DNA of 58,295 bases from Flavobacteriaceae bacterium (GTDB lineage Bacteria; Bacteroidota; Bacteroidia; Flavobacteriales; Weeksellaceae). Within the stretch, counting starts at the first letter, position 1. Each line of letters opens with the position of its first letter. Made by a program: the position numbers and the translations under genes. Positions 17,700 through 26,928 of this stretch are shown here, in pieces. The stretch is from assembly GCA_031277475.1 (NCBI GenBank), contig JAITMJ010000001.1, forward strand, positions 1 through 58,295. The letters are read 5' to 3'. Under the pieces are notes generated by a model, which made no database searches, was not told the origin of the DNA, and was given only the letters and a program-made list of their open reading frames with translations.

Positions 17700-20600
17700 C
17701 TACTGCTTTATCCTAATCCTCAAATGCGGGTTTACCGGAATGCCGGAAGGTATAACCTCTATCGCAATGCTGCTTGGCGAGGTTTCGTCGCCGCAAAAGC
17801 GATCAAACAGGCGGGAGATGGTTACCTTACCCGGAGCAACGCCGGTTACTACGCCTGTAGTGGGATTTACGGTTGCGATGTTCGGGTCTGAACTGTAGTA
17901 TCCGCCAACTACCGCATCTACACCGAAGACGGTGGTTATCATGATGGTGCCTCCTACGGCTACCGTAGTGTTCGGTCCGTCAATAAAACCTTTGGGAAAC
18001 ACTAACGGTGCTGGCGTAAGTCTGGAAACATTGTCTCCCAAGCCAAGTTGTCCGGAACTGTTGTCTCCCCATACATACAGTATATCAAAAATACCTGCTT
18101 TTTGCCCTATCGCGTGTTTGCCACCTAATGAGGGACCTCTTACAACTCCGTAACTAATACCATAAAACTGATCATATACCCCCCAAGGATCAGTATCTAC
18201 TCGGGTAATAACGTCTAAATTAATGTCATCTCCGGTTCCCAACTGTCCCTCATCGTTTAAGCCCCACATATAAAGCCCCTCCTCAATACCCGGTTGCAGT
18301 ATACTTGGAACTGCTGTGGAAAATCCGTTTTGTGTTTGGGCACTATCCCACCAACCTCTATCGTCAATGATTGTAACTATATCATAACTCTGGTTCAGCC
18401 CGTCTCCCAACTGCCCGCCGCTGCCGTCTCCCCATCCCAAGATAATCTCATCAATATAGGCGCCGCCAATGGGACTCTGAGGATTATAGTTGGCAAGAGA
18501 TGTACCGTCTCCGGCTGAAACAGAGATACAGGTGATTTGTTCACCAAAACTGATATCTCCGAAAGGAGTGAGATCCATTACAGGTGTTGGCACAGTTACG
18601 ATGGCAGGGGCAGAACTTCCCAAACCGAGCTGTCCATGTTCGTTGCCTCCCCAAGCCCAAAGTCCTGAAGCCAAGTCAAGCATTAGGGTATGGTTGGCTC
18701 CGGTGGATTTGATAGTATTCAGCGAGATACCAGTCGCACCGCCTGGGTAGTCCATTCCCCATTCGGTTGCAAGTAAGTCGGGATCCGGTATTGGCGTCGG
18801 TGCGTTTTTGTTATCCGTGGTTCCGTCTCCTACTTGACCGCTGGTGTTCAGCCCCCAACCGTAGAGTTTTCTGTTATTCTTCAAAGCAAAGGCATGGTTT
18901 GATCCGGAACCGGACACAATGTCCGCCCAATCGTCTTCGATTCCTATCTGCGTAGGCACACTCACGAAAGGAACATTGTTGTAAGCATCACCCAACCCAA
19001 GTTTGCCGTACACGGTGTTTTCATCATTGTTGCTGCTGTCTCCGTCAAAATCATTGCTTCCCCAAGCCCACAGCGTGCCGTCTGTTTTTACGGCGATGGT
19101 AAAATCTTTTCCCATGGTAAAGGCTGCCCAATCCAATGTAAGCAGAGGTCTGGGGCGGTTTTGCGCGATGGTGGTTCCGTCTCCCAGTTGCCCGTAGGTA
19201 TTGTCTCCCCAAAGCCACAACGAATTGTTGGAAGGCTGTAAAACGCCGGTGTGTTTACCTCCGGCAAGAAAGATGTTGCAAAGAACATTATCTTCGGGGT
19301 CGTGCAAGAGTTTTACAATCCACCAATCAATAAAACCACGAGTATTATTATAACCTGTACTGCCTCCACCCGGATCTTCGGGGTTAGCAATAATTGAATT
19401 GGTTTCTCCAGCTACGATATAGCCGCCGTCTTCGGTTTCCTGAACAGCAAAGCCCTGATCAAAATTACCTGTTCCGCCCAAACTTTTTGTCCACTGAAGT
19501 TCAAGTCCATAACTTAATTTCGCCAACCAAAAATCCCATTCACCGAAAGTGCCGTGATGGTCATTAACTTCACCGCTGTTAGAAGAATTCGATCTCCCTG
19601 CCACAATATAGCCGCCGTCTCCGGTAAGCCCAACCGAACGGGCTATATCTTGATTGATTCCGCCCAATCTGATCTGCTTGATGATTTTGCCTTTGCTGTC
19701 TAATTTTACGATTAAAAAATCCTCCTCAAAATGACCGGTACCAGGCGCTATCACGTTACCAAGATTAAGAACTTCCGGAAATTCGGGTGGCATTGTGTAT
19801 CCTGCTACTATATATTCTTCCCCGCTCGGAAGCGGAATGGCTTTAATATCGTAGGCAGCCTCATCGCCATTGCTGCCGATGACCTTTTGCCATATCACGT
19901 CTCCTCTTTGGTCACCGCCGAGGTTGGGATCGTCTGTGCTTCTTATTTTTGCAATCCACATATCCGTCCCGCCGGTAAACTGAACGCCCGAAACATCACC
20001 GTTATTGATGGTACTGGTCTCGCCTGCCACAATATAATTTCCGTCTGAAGTTAAATCAATCGCATAGGCTGAATCTTCTCCCGAACAAGTATTAATCTGA
20101 CTACCCGGGGTAGCACCTCCACCCAGTGCATTTTGCCATTCGAAATTTCCGTCTGCATCTATTTTTACCACCCAAAAATCTCTGCCGCCATCATGAAAAT
20201 CTACATTAAAATCAGTGATGGTATTATTCGAGTCGTTATCATCGGCGGAGACAAAATGTCCTTGAACACCGCTTGTAATTCCGGCGATGATGTATCCGCC
20301 GTCCGGAGTTTGCTTAACGGAATTTGCTTGTTCATCACCACCCGCACTACACTCTTGAGGAGGCGGAGTACTTCCGGGACTTGTTCCCACCATACGATGC
20401 CATTCGACCTCGCCTGACGCGTCTAATTTTAATATCCACCAATCCATAGGACCATAACTGCCGCCTATTGGAGGTTGATTGCCAAATGACGGTATACCGC
20501 CGCCTGTCTCTCCTACTACAATATATCCGCCGTCTGATGTTTGCTGAACGGAATTTGCTTGATCATTACCTGAGCAGCCATACACCTTTTGCCAATCCAT

Positions 20601-20864
20601 AGTTCCGTCTTCCTTTAATTTTATGATATACAAATCACCATTGCCGCCATAACCCGTGAGACCCGTGAGCGTTCCGGTACCAATAGATGCTGATAATACC
20701 AATCCTACCGCAATATAACCCCCGTCTGATGTTTGCTTGATATCAAAACAATTTTCTGTATTGCTGCCGCCAAATGCATGATGCCACGCAATATTGGGAG
20801 CCTGCGCAAAGATTAATGAAGTAAAAGCGAAGAGTATCGCCGGAATAATCAGAAACTTTTTCAT
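17700..20864 (-). CDS. secreted protein with QTSDGGYI repeats, RCC1 repeats and an Ig-like domain
   Basis: This 1054-residue protein has a signal peptide (MKKFLIIPAILFAFTSLIFAQ). Residues 25-520 carry about seven repeats around Q(T/E)xDGGYIVVGE, a beta-propeller-like pattern. Residues 525-960 carry RCC1-type units (LWGDNTYGQLGDGT, YGWGLNTSGQVGDGT and others). Near 970-1035 lies a BIG2-like Ig domain (SSDPNIATVNPTTGVVTGVAPGKVTI). It is presumably exported to the surface. No recognisable T9SS sorting domain is present: the protein ends in PVNPHLRIRIKQ. It starts 5 bp after the gene at 20870 and is likely its operon partner. Function is unknown; adhesion or ligand binding is a guess. Confidence 0.85.
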   Translation of the reverse strand: MKKFLIIPAILFAFTSLIFAQAPNIAWHHAFGGSNTENCFDIKQTSDGGYIAVGLVLSASIGTGTLTGLTGYGGNGDLYIIKLKEDGTMDWQKVYGCSGNDQANSVQQTSDGGYIVVGETGGGIPSFGNQPPIGGSYGPMDWWILKLDASGEVEWHRMVGTSPGSTPPPQECSAGGDEQANSVKQTPDGGYIIAGITSGVQGHFVSADDNDSNNTITDFNVDFHDGGRDFWVVKIDADGNFEWQNALGGGATPGSQINTCSGEDSAYAIDLTSDGNYIVAGETSTINNGDVSGVQFTGGTDMWIAKIRSTDDPNLGGDQRGDVIWQKVIGSNGDEAAYDIKAIPLPSGEEYIVAGYTMPPEFPEVLNLGNVIAPGTGHFEEDFLIVKLDSKGKIIKQIRLGGINQDIARSVGLTGDGGYIVAGRSNSSNSGEVNDHHGTFGEWDFWLAKLSYGLELQWTKSLGGTGNFDQGFAVQETEDGGYIVAGETNSIIANPEDPGGGSTGYNNTRGFIDWWIVKLLHDPEDNVLCNIFLAGGKHTGVLQPSNNSLWLWGDNTYGQLGDGTTIAQNRPRPLLTLDWAAFTMGKDFTIAVKTDGTLWAWGSNDFDGDSSNNDENTVYGKLGLGDAYNNVPFVSVPTQIGIEDDWADIVSGSGSNHAFALKNNRKLYGWGLNTSGQVGDGTTDNKNAPTPIPDPDLLATEWGMDYPGGATGISLNTIKSTGANHTLMLDLASGLWAWGGNEHGQLGLGSSAPAIVTVPTPVMDLTPFGDISFGEQITCISVSAGDGTSLANYNPQSPIGGAYIDEIILGWGDGSGGQLGDGLNQSYDIVTIIDDRGWWDSAQTQNGFSTAVPSILQPGIEEGLYMWGLNDEGQLGTGDDINLDVITRVDTDPWGVYDQFYGISYGVVRGPSLGGKHAIGQKAGIFDILYVWGDNSSGQLGLGDNVSRLTPAPLVFPKGFIDGPNTTVAVGGTIMITTVFGVDAVVGGYYSSDPNIATVNPTTGVVTGVAPGKVTISRLFDRFCGDETSPSSIAIEVIPSGIPVNPHLRIRIKQ

Positions 20865-20869
20865 CGCTC

Positions 20870-21589
20870 TTATTTTTTAATCAAGATGATGGTTGCAAAC
20901 TCACCGACAGGAGGTGCTATATCAGTGCAATCGTAGGTCATTTTTCCGTCCGGATCTATGACAATATTCTTAATACTGTCCGTAGGATAATGAGTTATCA
21001 CATAGTAAAAATCCGTAGCGGCTCGAAATCCGGGTAAGATCGCAGGTGCTCCGGGGCTTGCAACAGATGTTGTCACAAAGTCCTCAAAATTTTCCGTGTA
21101 TTTTTCATATAAATCAACCTCTATACCTTCTTCTTCCTCAATCCATTCGAGGTCAAACGGCGGCATATATATCCATTCTGCCGTCCCGAAAGACTGCCAT
21201 TTTCCGCTTCCGATAATGGCATCGCCCGTCCATTGGAAAAAATAATATCCGATGGAAGTGATGTTTACGGTTTGGTCGGTCGGTTCGTATAGCGGATCTG
21301 TTCGTACGTCAACATTATCTACATAAACGATTGTTCCATTTTGGGCAATGGTGTAGAGGCTGGTTGCCGGAGGTCCCGGAAAGAAAACTGCGGCGTCGTC
21401 CAAATCTTTAAGCGAAAGTTTCGGCGCGATGATGCCTTCGGGTTTTGTAATTGTAGTTGCGGGTGCTTTAGCCCTCACGTCTAATGTTGCATTGGGAGTT
21501 GTGGTATTGATGCCGACACCCGAAGGCGTTACTTGTGCATACACTGGGATGCTTATGACGAGTAGGAACAGCAGGAAGTTGTGTTTCAT
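20870..21589 (-). CDS. secreted hypothetical protein with a GVGINTTTPNATLDV motif
   Basis: This 239-residue protein has a signal peptide (cleaved near IPVYAQ) and then the motif VGINTTTPNATLDV, which opens many Bacteroidota surface and tail-fibre-like proteins. The rest is beta-rich, with an acidic patch (LEWIEEEEGIEVDLYE). No enzymatic motif or sorting domain is seen. Its gene ends 5 bp before the RCC1-repeat gene on the same strand, so the two are probably co-transcribed and may work together at the surface. A TAAATTTG box lies at 21687-21694 on the minus strand. Confidence 0.75.
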   Translation of the reverse strand: MKHNFLLFLLVISIPVYAQVTPSGVGINTTTPNATLDVRAKAPATTITKPEGIIAPKLSLKDLDDAAVFFPGPPATSLYTIAQNGTIVYVDNVDVRTDPLYEPTDQTVNITSIGYYFFQWTGDAIIGSGKWQSFGTAEWIYMPPFDLEWIEEEEGIEVDLYEKYTENFEDFVTTSVASPGAPAILPGFRAATDFYYVITHYPTDSIKNIVIDPDGKMTYDCTDIAPPVGEFATIILIKK

Positions 21590-21891
21590 CTTTATAAAAT
21601 ATTTAGGGTTGCACTTCTATATAAGTTTTGCTCCTCCGATTTCAATAAAAATTAAATAAATTGAAAATCAGTTTCTTTTCAAATTGCAAATTTAAGAATT
21701 TTTTAACATAGATAGTTGTTTTTAAGATTTATTTATAAATGATAATCATCACGTTACCGAAAATTTACAGGATTCAAGTGATTTTTTGTTGCAGACTTTT
21801 TGCCTGTGTTTAGTCCAACAGCATATAACCAAAAGCCAATCGCCATTTGCCAACAGCCAATTATTCACTACTTTTACGCTTTGAAAAAAGC

Positions 21892-22782
21892 ATGCAAAAA
21901 TCCGCAGTTTTCAGGTTGCATTTCATCGTTTTTCTTTGGGGATTTACGGCAATTTTGGGTAAATTGATACACTCCGGCGCACCAATTCTCGTGTTTTACA
22001 GAATGTTTTTCGCGGCGGTGTTTCTCTATATTTTCATCCGATTTGTGAAAAGAAAAAGCCTGAAAATTTCCAAGAAAATTTTTGTGGAACTCGCTGTTTT
22101 GGGAACATTTATGGCGTTGCATTGGTTTTGTTTTTTTCATGCCATCAAGATTTCAAACGTTTCCGTTGCGCTCAGTTGTCTTTCGCTGTCCACGCTTTTT
22201 GCGGCGATTTTGGAACCCATTATTTTCAAACGAAAAATTGACGTTTCGGAAATCGTGATGGGAATCGTGATGGTAGCCTGCATTTCCACGATTTTCAAAA
22301 TGGAATTTCAATACAGAGAAGGTATTTTCTACGGCATTTTGTGTTCGCTTTTTGCAACGCTTTTTTCGGTTTTTAACGGAAAAATGTTCAGAAAAACAAG
22401 TGCCGAAACCATTATTTTCTACGAAATATTTTGCGGCTGGTTGGTTTTATTGGTTTTTTACACCTTTTCGGGACAAATTTTCAGCCTCAACGAAATAAGT
22501 TACAGAGATTTAGCGTTAATATTTTTGCTGGCGGCTGTTTTTACGGCTTATCCGATGTTGGAATCTGTAAGTTTGATGAAATATTTTTCTCCGTTCACAG
22601 TGATTTTAACGGTGAATTTGGAGCCGGTTTACGGGATTATACTTGCATTTTTTATCTTCGGAGAATCGGAAAAAATGAGCCTTGTTTTTTATTTTGCGGC
22701 ATTGGTTATGATTTTGTCCATCGTCGTAAACGGCATCATTAAATCAAAAAAACAACAAAAATTGAACAAAAATTTAGAATGA
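21892..22782 (+). CDS. EamA-family (DMT) transporter
   Basis: This 296-residue inner-membrane protein has about ten hydrophobic helices arranged as two EamA repeats (LHFIVFLWGFTAILGKLI at the start, and a second unit after about residue 150), the layout of drug/metabolite exporters of the RhaT/RarD class. Substrate unknown. The ATG at 21892 (MQKSAVFRLHF) is chosen because the 15 codons before it are encoded by a dispersed repeat tract (GCCAAAAGCCAATCGCC) and would add a non-membrane leader. Confidence 0.87.
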   Translation: MQKSAVFRLHFIVFLWGFTAILGKLIHSGAPILVFYRMFFAAVFLYIFIRFVKRKSLKISKKIFVELAVLGTFMALHWFCFFHAIKISNVSVALSCLSLSTLFAAILEPIIFKRKIDVSEIVMGIVMVACISTIFKMEFQYREGIFYGILCSLFATLFSVFNGKMFRKTSAETIIFYEIFCGWLVLLVFYTFSGQIFSLNEISYRDLALIFLLAAVFTAYPMLESVSLMKYFSPFTVILTVNLEPVYGIILAFFIFGESEKMSLVFYFAALVMILSIVVNGIIKSKKQQKLNKNLE

Positions 22783-23207
22783 AAATTAACTTTGAACTTT
22801 TTTAATTAATTGATTCACATTGAATTAGGAGCGTTTAATTTGAGATTGGGCGATTAAAAAAGATTGCATTCCTACGGAAATCGGAGATTCGCTGATTCCT
22901 TTGAAAACAGAAAAATGGATGAGGCAATGCCGTTGTTTGGGGGAACGTTTTTTACCAAGATTTTTTCCCTACGGGAAAATTCTATCGGGAATTACAACTC
23001 AGTGAAATTTTCACAAATATTTTTCCTTGAAAAAATTCCGTTAGGAATTATATCTTGGTAGAAATCACAGAACGACCAATCAAACGCATGCCGTAGGTAT
23101 GCGAACAAAACGTAAAAAAATAAATTTAGAAATTAAAATTTAAAGATTAAAAAGAATAAATTATTAGGGCTTTCCCCCTTCGGGGGACAGGAGGCTTAAA
23201 ACTTACA
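22783..23207. other. repeat-bearing intergenic region
   Basis: This 425-bp stretch holds no gene. It contains a copy of a repeat (about 22880-22927; GAGATTCGCTGATTCC...) shared with the 3' end of the tetR gene at 31806-31855, hairpin-forming CCGTAGG-like segments (GCATGCCGTAGGTATGC near 23088), a pair TACCAAGATTTTTTCC / ATATCTTGGTA, and a CCCCCTTCGGGGG hairpin (about 23167-23183) just before the next gene. Confidence 0.6.
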
Positions 23208-24284
23208 ATGAAAAAAATCGGTTTCCTCATATTTACCTTTATTTTCACTTGCTTTCCGTCTCAAATCGTGAGAAAATATTCCAACGAATTTTTGAACATC
23301 GGAGCCGGAGCAAGAGGTTTGGCAATGGGTGGAGCCGTGATTTCCAATCAAAACGATGTTTATGCGCCAATGTGGAATCCTGCAGGTTTGATGGGCGTGG
23401 AAAACGATTGGCAAGCGGCAGGAATGCACGCGGAATATTTTGAATCCATCGCGAAATACGATTATATCGCTTTTGCAAAACCTATCGACAGAAACGGCGG
23501 CGTTTTCGGAGTTTCCATCGTGCGTTTGGGAATTGATAATATTTTGAATACCACGCAAATGATTGATTCCGAGGGAAATATAGACTACGATAAAATCACG
23601 AAATTTTCGCAAGCAGATTATGCGGGACTGATTTCCTACGCTTTTCGTCCGAATCAAAAATTGGATGTCGGCATCAATGCGAAAATCGTTTATCGAAATG
23701 TCGGGAAATTCGCTTCCGGTTTTGGTTTTGGTTTTGATATCGGTGCGATTTATCATTCGGATATCGGCTGGAATTTCGGTGCTATTTTGCGAGATGCCAC
23801 TACCACCGTAAATTTCTGGAACATTGATCAAAAAGCACTTTCGGTAGTGGTGAACGGCGAGGAATTTAATCCCGCTCCGGCGGATAAAATGGAACTGACG
23901 ATGCCAAAACTGAACGTCGGGATGAGCCGAACTTTTGAACTGAACAGAGATTTGGAACTCCTTCCCGAAGCCGGATTGAACGTAGATTTTGCCAAAACCG
24001 CTTCCTTAATTTCCACCGATTTTGCGAGCATTTCGCCGTACGCCGGCGCAGAATTGAATTATCAAAATACGGTTTTCGTGCGCGTGGGTTTCAATAAATT
24101 TCAAAACATTACCGATATCGAGGATTTAAAAAGGAAACTTTCCATTCAGCCGAGTGCCGGAATCGGCATAAAATATCGCGGTTTGACGTTGGATTACGCC
24201 ATCACGAACACCGGAGTCGGCGGTTCCAATTTCTATTCCAATTTCTTTTCCTTGAAATTGGATTTGCGGGATTTTAGGAATTAA
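23208..24284 (+). CDS. porV2: PorV2-like outer-membrane protein of the T9SS PorV/PorQ family
   Basis: This 358-residue protein has a signal peptide (MKKIGFLIFTFIFTCFPSQ) followed by the family opening FLNIGAGARGLAMGGAVISNQNDVYAPMWNPAGL, read here in two pieces (GAGARGLAMGGA and MWNPAGL). The rest alternates in the manner of a FadL-like 14-strand barrel. PorV carries substrates of the type IX secretion system from the translocon to the attachment complex; PorV2-type proteins are a flavobacterial variant whose exact role is less clear. The presence of T9SS substrates at 50-58 kb fits. It is followed by a 350-bp gap, so it is probably monocistronic. Confidence 0.78.
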   Translation: MKKIGFLIFTFIFTCFPSQIVRKYSNEFLNIGAGARGLAMGGAVISNQNDVYAPMWNPAGLMGVENDWQAAGMHAEYFESIAKYDYIAFAKPIDRNGGVFGVSIVRLGIDNILNTTQMIDSEGNIDYDKITKFSQADYAGLISYAFRPNQKLDVGINAKIVYRNVGKFASGFGFGFDIGAIYHSDIGWNFGAILRDATTTVNFWNIDQKALSVVVNGEEFNPAPADKMELTMPKLNVGMSRTFELNRDLELLPEAGLNVDFAKTASLISTDFASISPYAGAELNYQNTVFVRVGFNKFQNITDIEDLKRKLSIQPSAGIGIKYRGLTLDYAITNTGVGGSNFYSNFFSLKLDLRDFRN

Positions 24285-24634
24285 GCGATACATCGAGAAC
24301 TCGAAATTTTAGAACTCATATCTTGATTTGAAGTCCCTCTTTCTCTCCGGCAAAGAAGATTAACGAAAATACGAATAAACCCATCAGACCATACATTTTC
24401 AAAAAATCAAAATTTAACAGTATTAACAATCATAAAATCAAATAGATACAATACAAAATAAATATAGCCCAAGAGCTAAATTAAATTTTTACACTCCAAA
24501 AGAAATTTTCTTCCTAAATTTAGAAAATAAAAAAGTTGCATTCAGTAGCTGAAACTACCATGTAAAATAAATTGATAGAAAGTTTGATAAAAAATAAAAT
24601 TTAGATAAATTACATTTTAAATACAATAAAAAAA
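24285..24634. other. AT-rich intergenic region, nothing recognised
   Basis: This 350-bp region is very AT-rich, with poly-A tracts and no gene, RNA or convincing hairpin. Confidence 0.5.
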
Positions 24635-25273
24635 ATGAAACACTTTTTAATTTTAACATTTGCATTTTTCACAATTTTTGCAAACGCACAAACCGAAATC
24701 GACACTACGGAAATTGAGCAGGAAATTGAAATCAATGATGTGGTAGATTTGCTTTCGGTTCCCGGTCCTGTGGAGTTCGGCGCGGGAAATGAACTGTTTT
24801 TGACTTGGAGCAAACAGCAGTCCAACACATTTTCTACGCAACAATATTTGCCGAGAGATGAAAGAATTGAAGACTTTAATCAGCTTCTTACTTTTTCTTT
24901 TTTTAATAAAGAGATAGACATTGAATATGCCGTGAGAGATAAAATGGATCAGGTTCAAAAGAAAATTGACAAAGATAAATTCGGAAAAGTGAATCTCACG
25001 GAAAATCCCGATGGAACAGAGTTTATCATAGATTATACTTTTTCGGATGACCGTGATGAAAATTTACCTTTCGTGGAATATACATTGGAACGTTTCAAAA
25101 AATATGAAAAATCATTTCTGATTTTATCTTATTCCAAAAGAATTTATGGCGATTTCAAAGCCGCTTACAAAACGATTTCCAAACAAAGAGATCAACTGAT
25201 GACCACAATGATAGAATATAAAATTCCCAAAATTACGCTTATCAATCAACAAGATTTGAGAAGAAAAAAATGA
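24635..25273 (+). CDS. secreted hypothetical protein
   Basis: This 212-residue protein has a signal peptide (MKHFLILTFAFFTIFANAQ), an acidic linker (TEIDTTEIEQEIEINDV) and a mixed alpha/beta body that opens with LLSVPGPVEFGAGNELFLTWS. I do not recognise the family and see no catalytic motif. It precedes the M48 protease gene by 96 bp with a terminator-like hairpin between, so co-transcription is doubtful. Confidence 0.7.
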   Translation: MKHFLILTFAFFTIFANAQTEIDTTEIEQEIEINDVVDLLSVPGPVEFGAGNELFLTWSKQQSNTFSTQQYLPRDERIEDFNQLLTFSFFNKEIDIEYAVRDKMDQVQKKIDKDKFGKVNLTENPDGTEFIIDYTFSDDRDENLPFVEYTLERFKKYEKSFLILSYSKRIYGDFKAAYKTISKQRDQLMTTMIEYKIPKITLINQQDLRRKK

Positions 25274-25310
25274 TTTGGCAGTTGATTTTTTGATGATTGA
25301 TGTTCAATAA

Positions 25311-25345
25311 AAAAAATCAGATTGATTGTATCCGATTTTTTTTTT
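25311..25345. terminator. terminator-like hairpin
   Basis: AAAAAATCAGA and TCCGATTTTTT pair around a TTGATTGTA loop and run into T residues, between the hypothetical gene and the M48 gene. Confidence 0.5.
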
Positions 25346-25369
25346 AACTTCGATAAAAATTTCAAACAG

Positions 25370-26173
25370 ATGAAAGTGTATAAAATTTTTGGTGTAGGAA
25401 CTCTCGCCGTTTTATTATGGACTTGCACCACAAATCCGATTACCGGAAGAAAATCTTTGCAAATCGCCAACAATCAGGAATTGACATCAATGGCGTTGCA
25501 ACAATACCAGCAAACGCTGAAAGAATCCAAAGTGATTACCGGAACTCCGCAAGCGAAAAGCATTCAAAATGTAGGTTTGAGAATAAAACAAGCCGCAGAA
25601 AATTATTATGCTAAAATCGGCAGAAGTGCAGATCTGGCAAATTATCAATGGGAATTTAATCTCATCGAAAGCGACCAACTGAACGCTTGGTGTATGCCCG
25701 GCGGAAAAGTGGCAGTTTATACGGGAATTTTGCCGGTAACCAAAGACGATGTAGGTTTGGCGGTGGTTCTGGGGCACGAAATTTCTCACGCTATTGCAGG
25801 ACACGGAAACGAAAGAATTTCCCAAGGAATGATGGCTCAATACGGCGGCGCAATTTTGGGCGGCACGATTTCCAGCGATAAATGGGCTTCGGTTTTTCAG
25901 CAAGTTTATCCCGTCGGCGCACAAGTGGCATTATTAAAATACGGCAGAAATCAAGAGTTGGAAGCCGATGAAATGGGACTTTATTTGATGGCGATGGCAG
26001 GCTACGACCCGAGACAGGTGCAACCGTTTTGGCAAAGAATGGAAGCGATGGGAAGCAGCGGAACTCCGGAATTTTTGTCCACGCATCCAAGTCCGGAAAA
26101 CCGGCGTGCAGACATAGAAAAACATCTTCCTAAGGCTTTGGAATATTATAAACTTGCCGGCGGAAAATTGTAG
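25370..26173 (+). CDS. M48-family metalloprotease lipoprotein
   Basis: This 267-residue zinc protease carries the catalytic HExxH motif (VVLGHEISHAIAGHG, near residue 143) and the third ligand region ELEADEMGL about 55 residues later. The N terminus is a lipoprotein signal peptide (LLWTCTTNPITGRKS, Cys at about residue 19), as in the LoiP/YcaL type, so it probably works in envelope protein quality control. The ATG at 25370 is preferred to one at 25322, because the extra residues (DFFFNFDKNFKQ) lie on the preceding terminator-like hairpin. Confidence 0.92.
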   Translation: MKVYKIFGVGTLAVLLWTCTTNPITGRKSLQIANNQELTSMALQQYQQTLKESKVITGTPQAKSIQNVGLRIKQAAENYYAKIGRSADLANYQWEFNLIESDQLNAWCMPGGKVAVYTGILPVTKDDVGLAVVLGHEISHAIAGHGNERISQGMMAQYGGAILGGTISSDKWASVFQQVYPVGAQVALLKYGRNQELEADEMGLYLMAMAGYDPRQVQPFWQRMEAMGSSGTPEFLSTHPSPENRRADIEKHLPKALEYYKLAGGKL

Positions 26174-26228
26174 AATTTAAACTGAATAATCAGTAATCAT
26201 CAATAATAAGTGAAAATCCGATATTTTG

Positions 26229-26457
26229 TATCTTTGGAAACGGCTTCGGAAACGGAGGCGTAAAAAAAATTAAAAATTAATCCGTTAAAAAATTTTCACT
26301 GTTTGAGGGCGGCAAAACTTTAACTTATTTGTTCAAATTTGTCTTTCCGCCCGAGTTATGAAAATTTTAGGATAATCCTGAATTAAATTCAGGATTAATT
26401 TTTAGCCGAGTTTCCAAGCCTTGAATTTTTGGTTCTTTTGTTTCAAGACAAAAGAAC
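26229..26457 (+). ncRNA. candidate structured RNA or repeat cluster
   Basis: A -7-like box TATCTTTG at 26229-26236 precedes an outer stem AAAATTTTCA (26289-26298) with TGAAAATTTT (26359-26368), an inner stem GGGCGG (26307-26312) with CCGCCC (26347-26352), and then a hairpin GTTCTTTTGT (26432-26441) with ACAAAAGAAC (26448-26457). Internal loops between the stems are 8 and 6 nt. It may instead be a dispersed Bacteroidota repeat; transcription is not shown by sequence alone. Confidence 0.35.
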
Positions 26458-26531
26458 AAAATATAGAAAATCAAAGAGTTATGTCGAAATTGTAAATTTG
26501 TTACAAAAGCGGATATTCAATAAATTTTATT

Positions 26532-26539
26532 TAAATTTG
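26532..26539 (+). promoter_or_regulatory. -7 box of the small membrane protein gene
   Basis: TAAATTTG matches TAnnTTTG and ends 23 nt before the ATG at 26563. Confidence 0.45.
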
Positions 26540-26562
26540 ATAAATTTTAAATTCACAAAAAA

Positions 26563-26847
26563 ATGAAAGGTTTAATACTCGTAGGTTGTGTTTTGTTAGG
26601 AATTTCCGTGATTGTTTATTTCACGCTCGATTTTTCAAAAGTTACATTTTTCGCACCAACCACATTAATGGGAATTTCGGCAGGAGTAGGATTGGGGCTG
26701 ATTTTCGGAGGAATTGTCGGCTATATCAGCAAAGGTTCCGCGATGAAAGAAGAACAGAAACGCAATGAAATGAAACGTTTGCAAAAAGAAAAAGAAGACT
26801 TGCAAAAATTGGTGGTAAAACAAAAGGAAGAACAACAGAATCAATAA
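26563..26847 (+). CDS. small membrane protein with a coiled-coil tail
   Basis: This 94-residue protein has two transmembrane helices (about residues 3-25 and 32-56, the latter glycine-rich: GISAGVGLGLIFGGIVGYIS) and a charged C-terminal coiled coil (residues 62-94, rich in Lys, Glu and Gln). I do not recognise the family. Size and shape suggest a membrane anchor or small scaffolding protein. It has its own promoter-like box. Confidence 0.65.
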   Translation: MKGLILVGCVLLGISVIVYFTLDFSKVTFFAPTTLMGISAGVGLGLIFGGIVGYISKGSAMKEEQKRNEMKRLQKEKEDLQKLVVKQKEEQQNQ

Positions 26848-26928
26848 GTTATAGGCTATAAATAAAAATCCAAATCTCGAATTTGGCAATCCCTAACCTG
26901 AACCCCGAACCTCGTATCTCGCTCCGAA

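Larger units (their letters stand above)
26174..26562. other. structured intergenic region
   Basis: This 389-bp region has no gene but holds a promoter-like box (TATCTTTG, 26229-26236), a two-part stem at 26289-26368, a near-palindrome AATCCTGAATT...AATTCAGGATT at about 26374-26397, and a perfect 10-bp hairpin at 26432-26457. Together they could be a small RNA gene or a clustered dispersed repeat. Confidence 0.6.
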
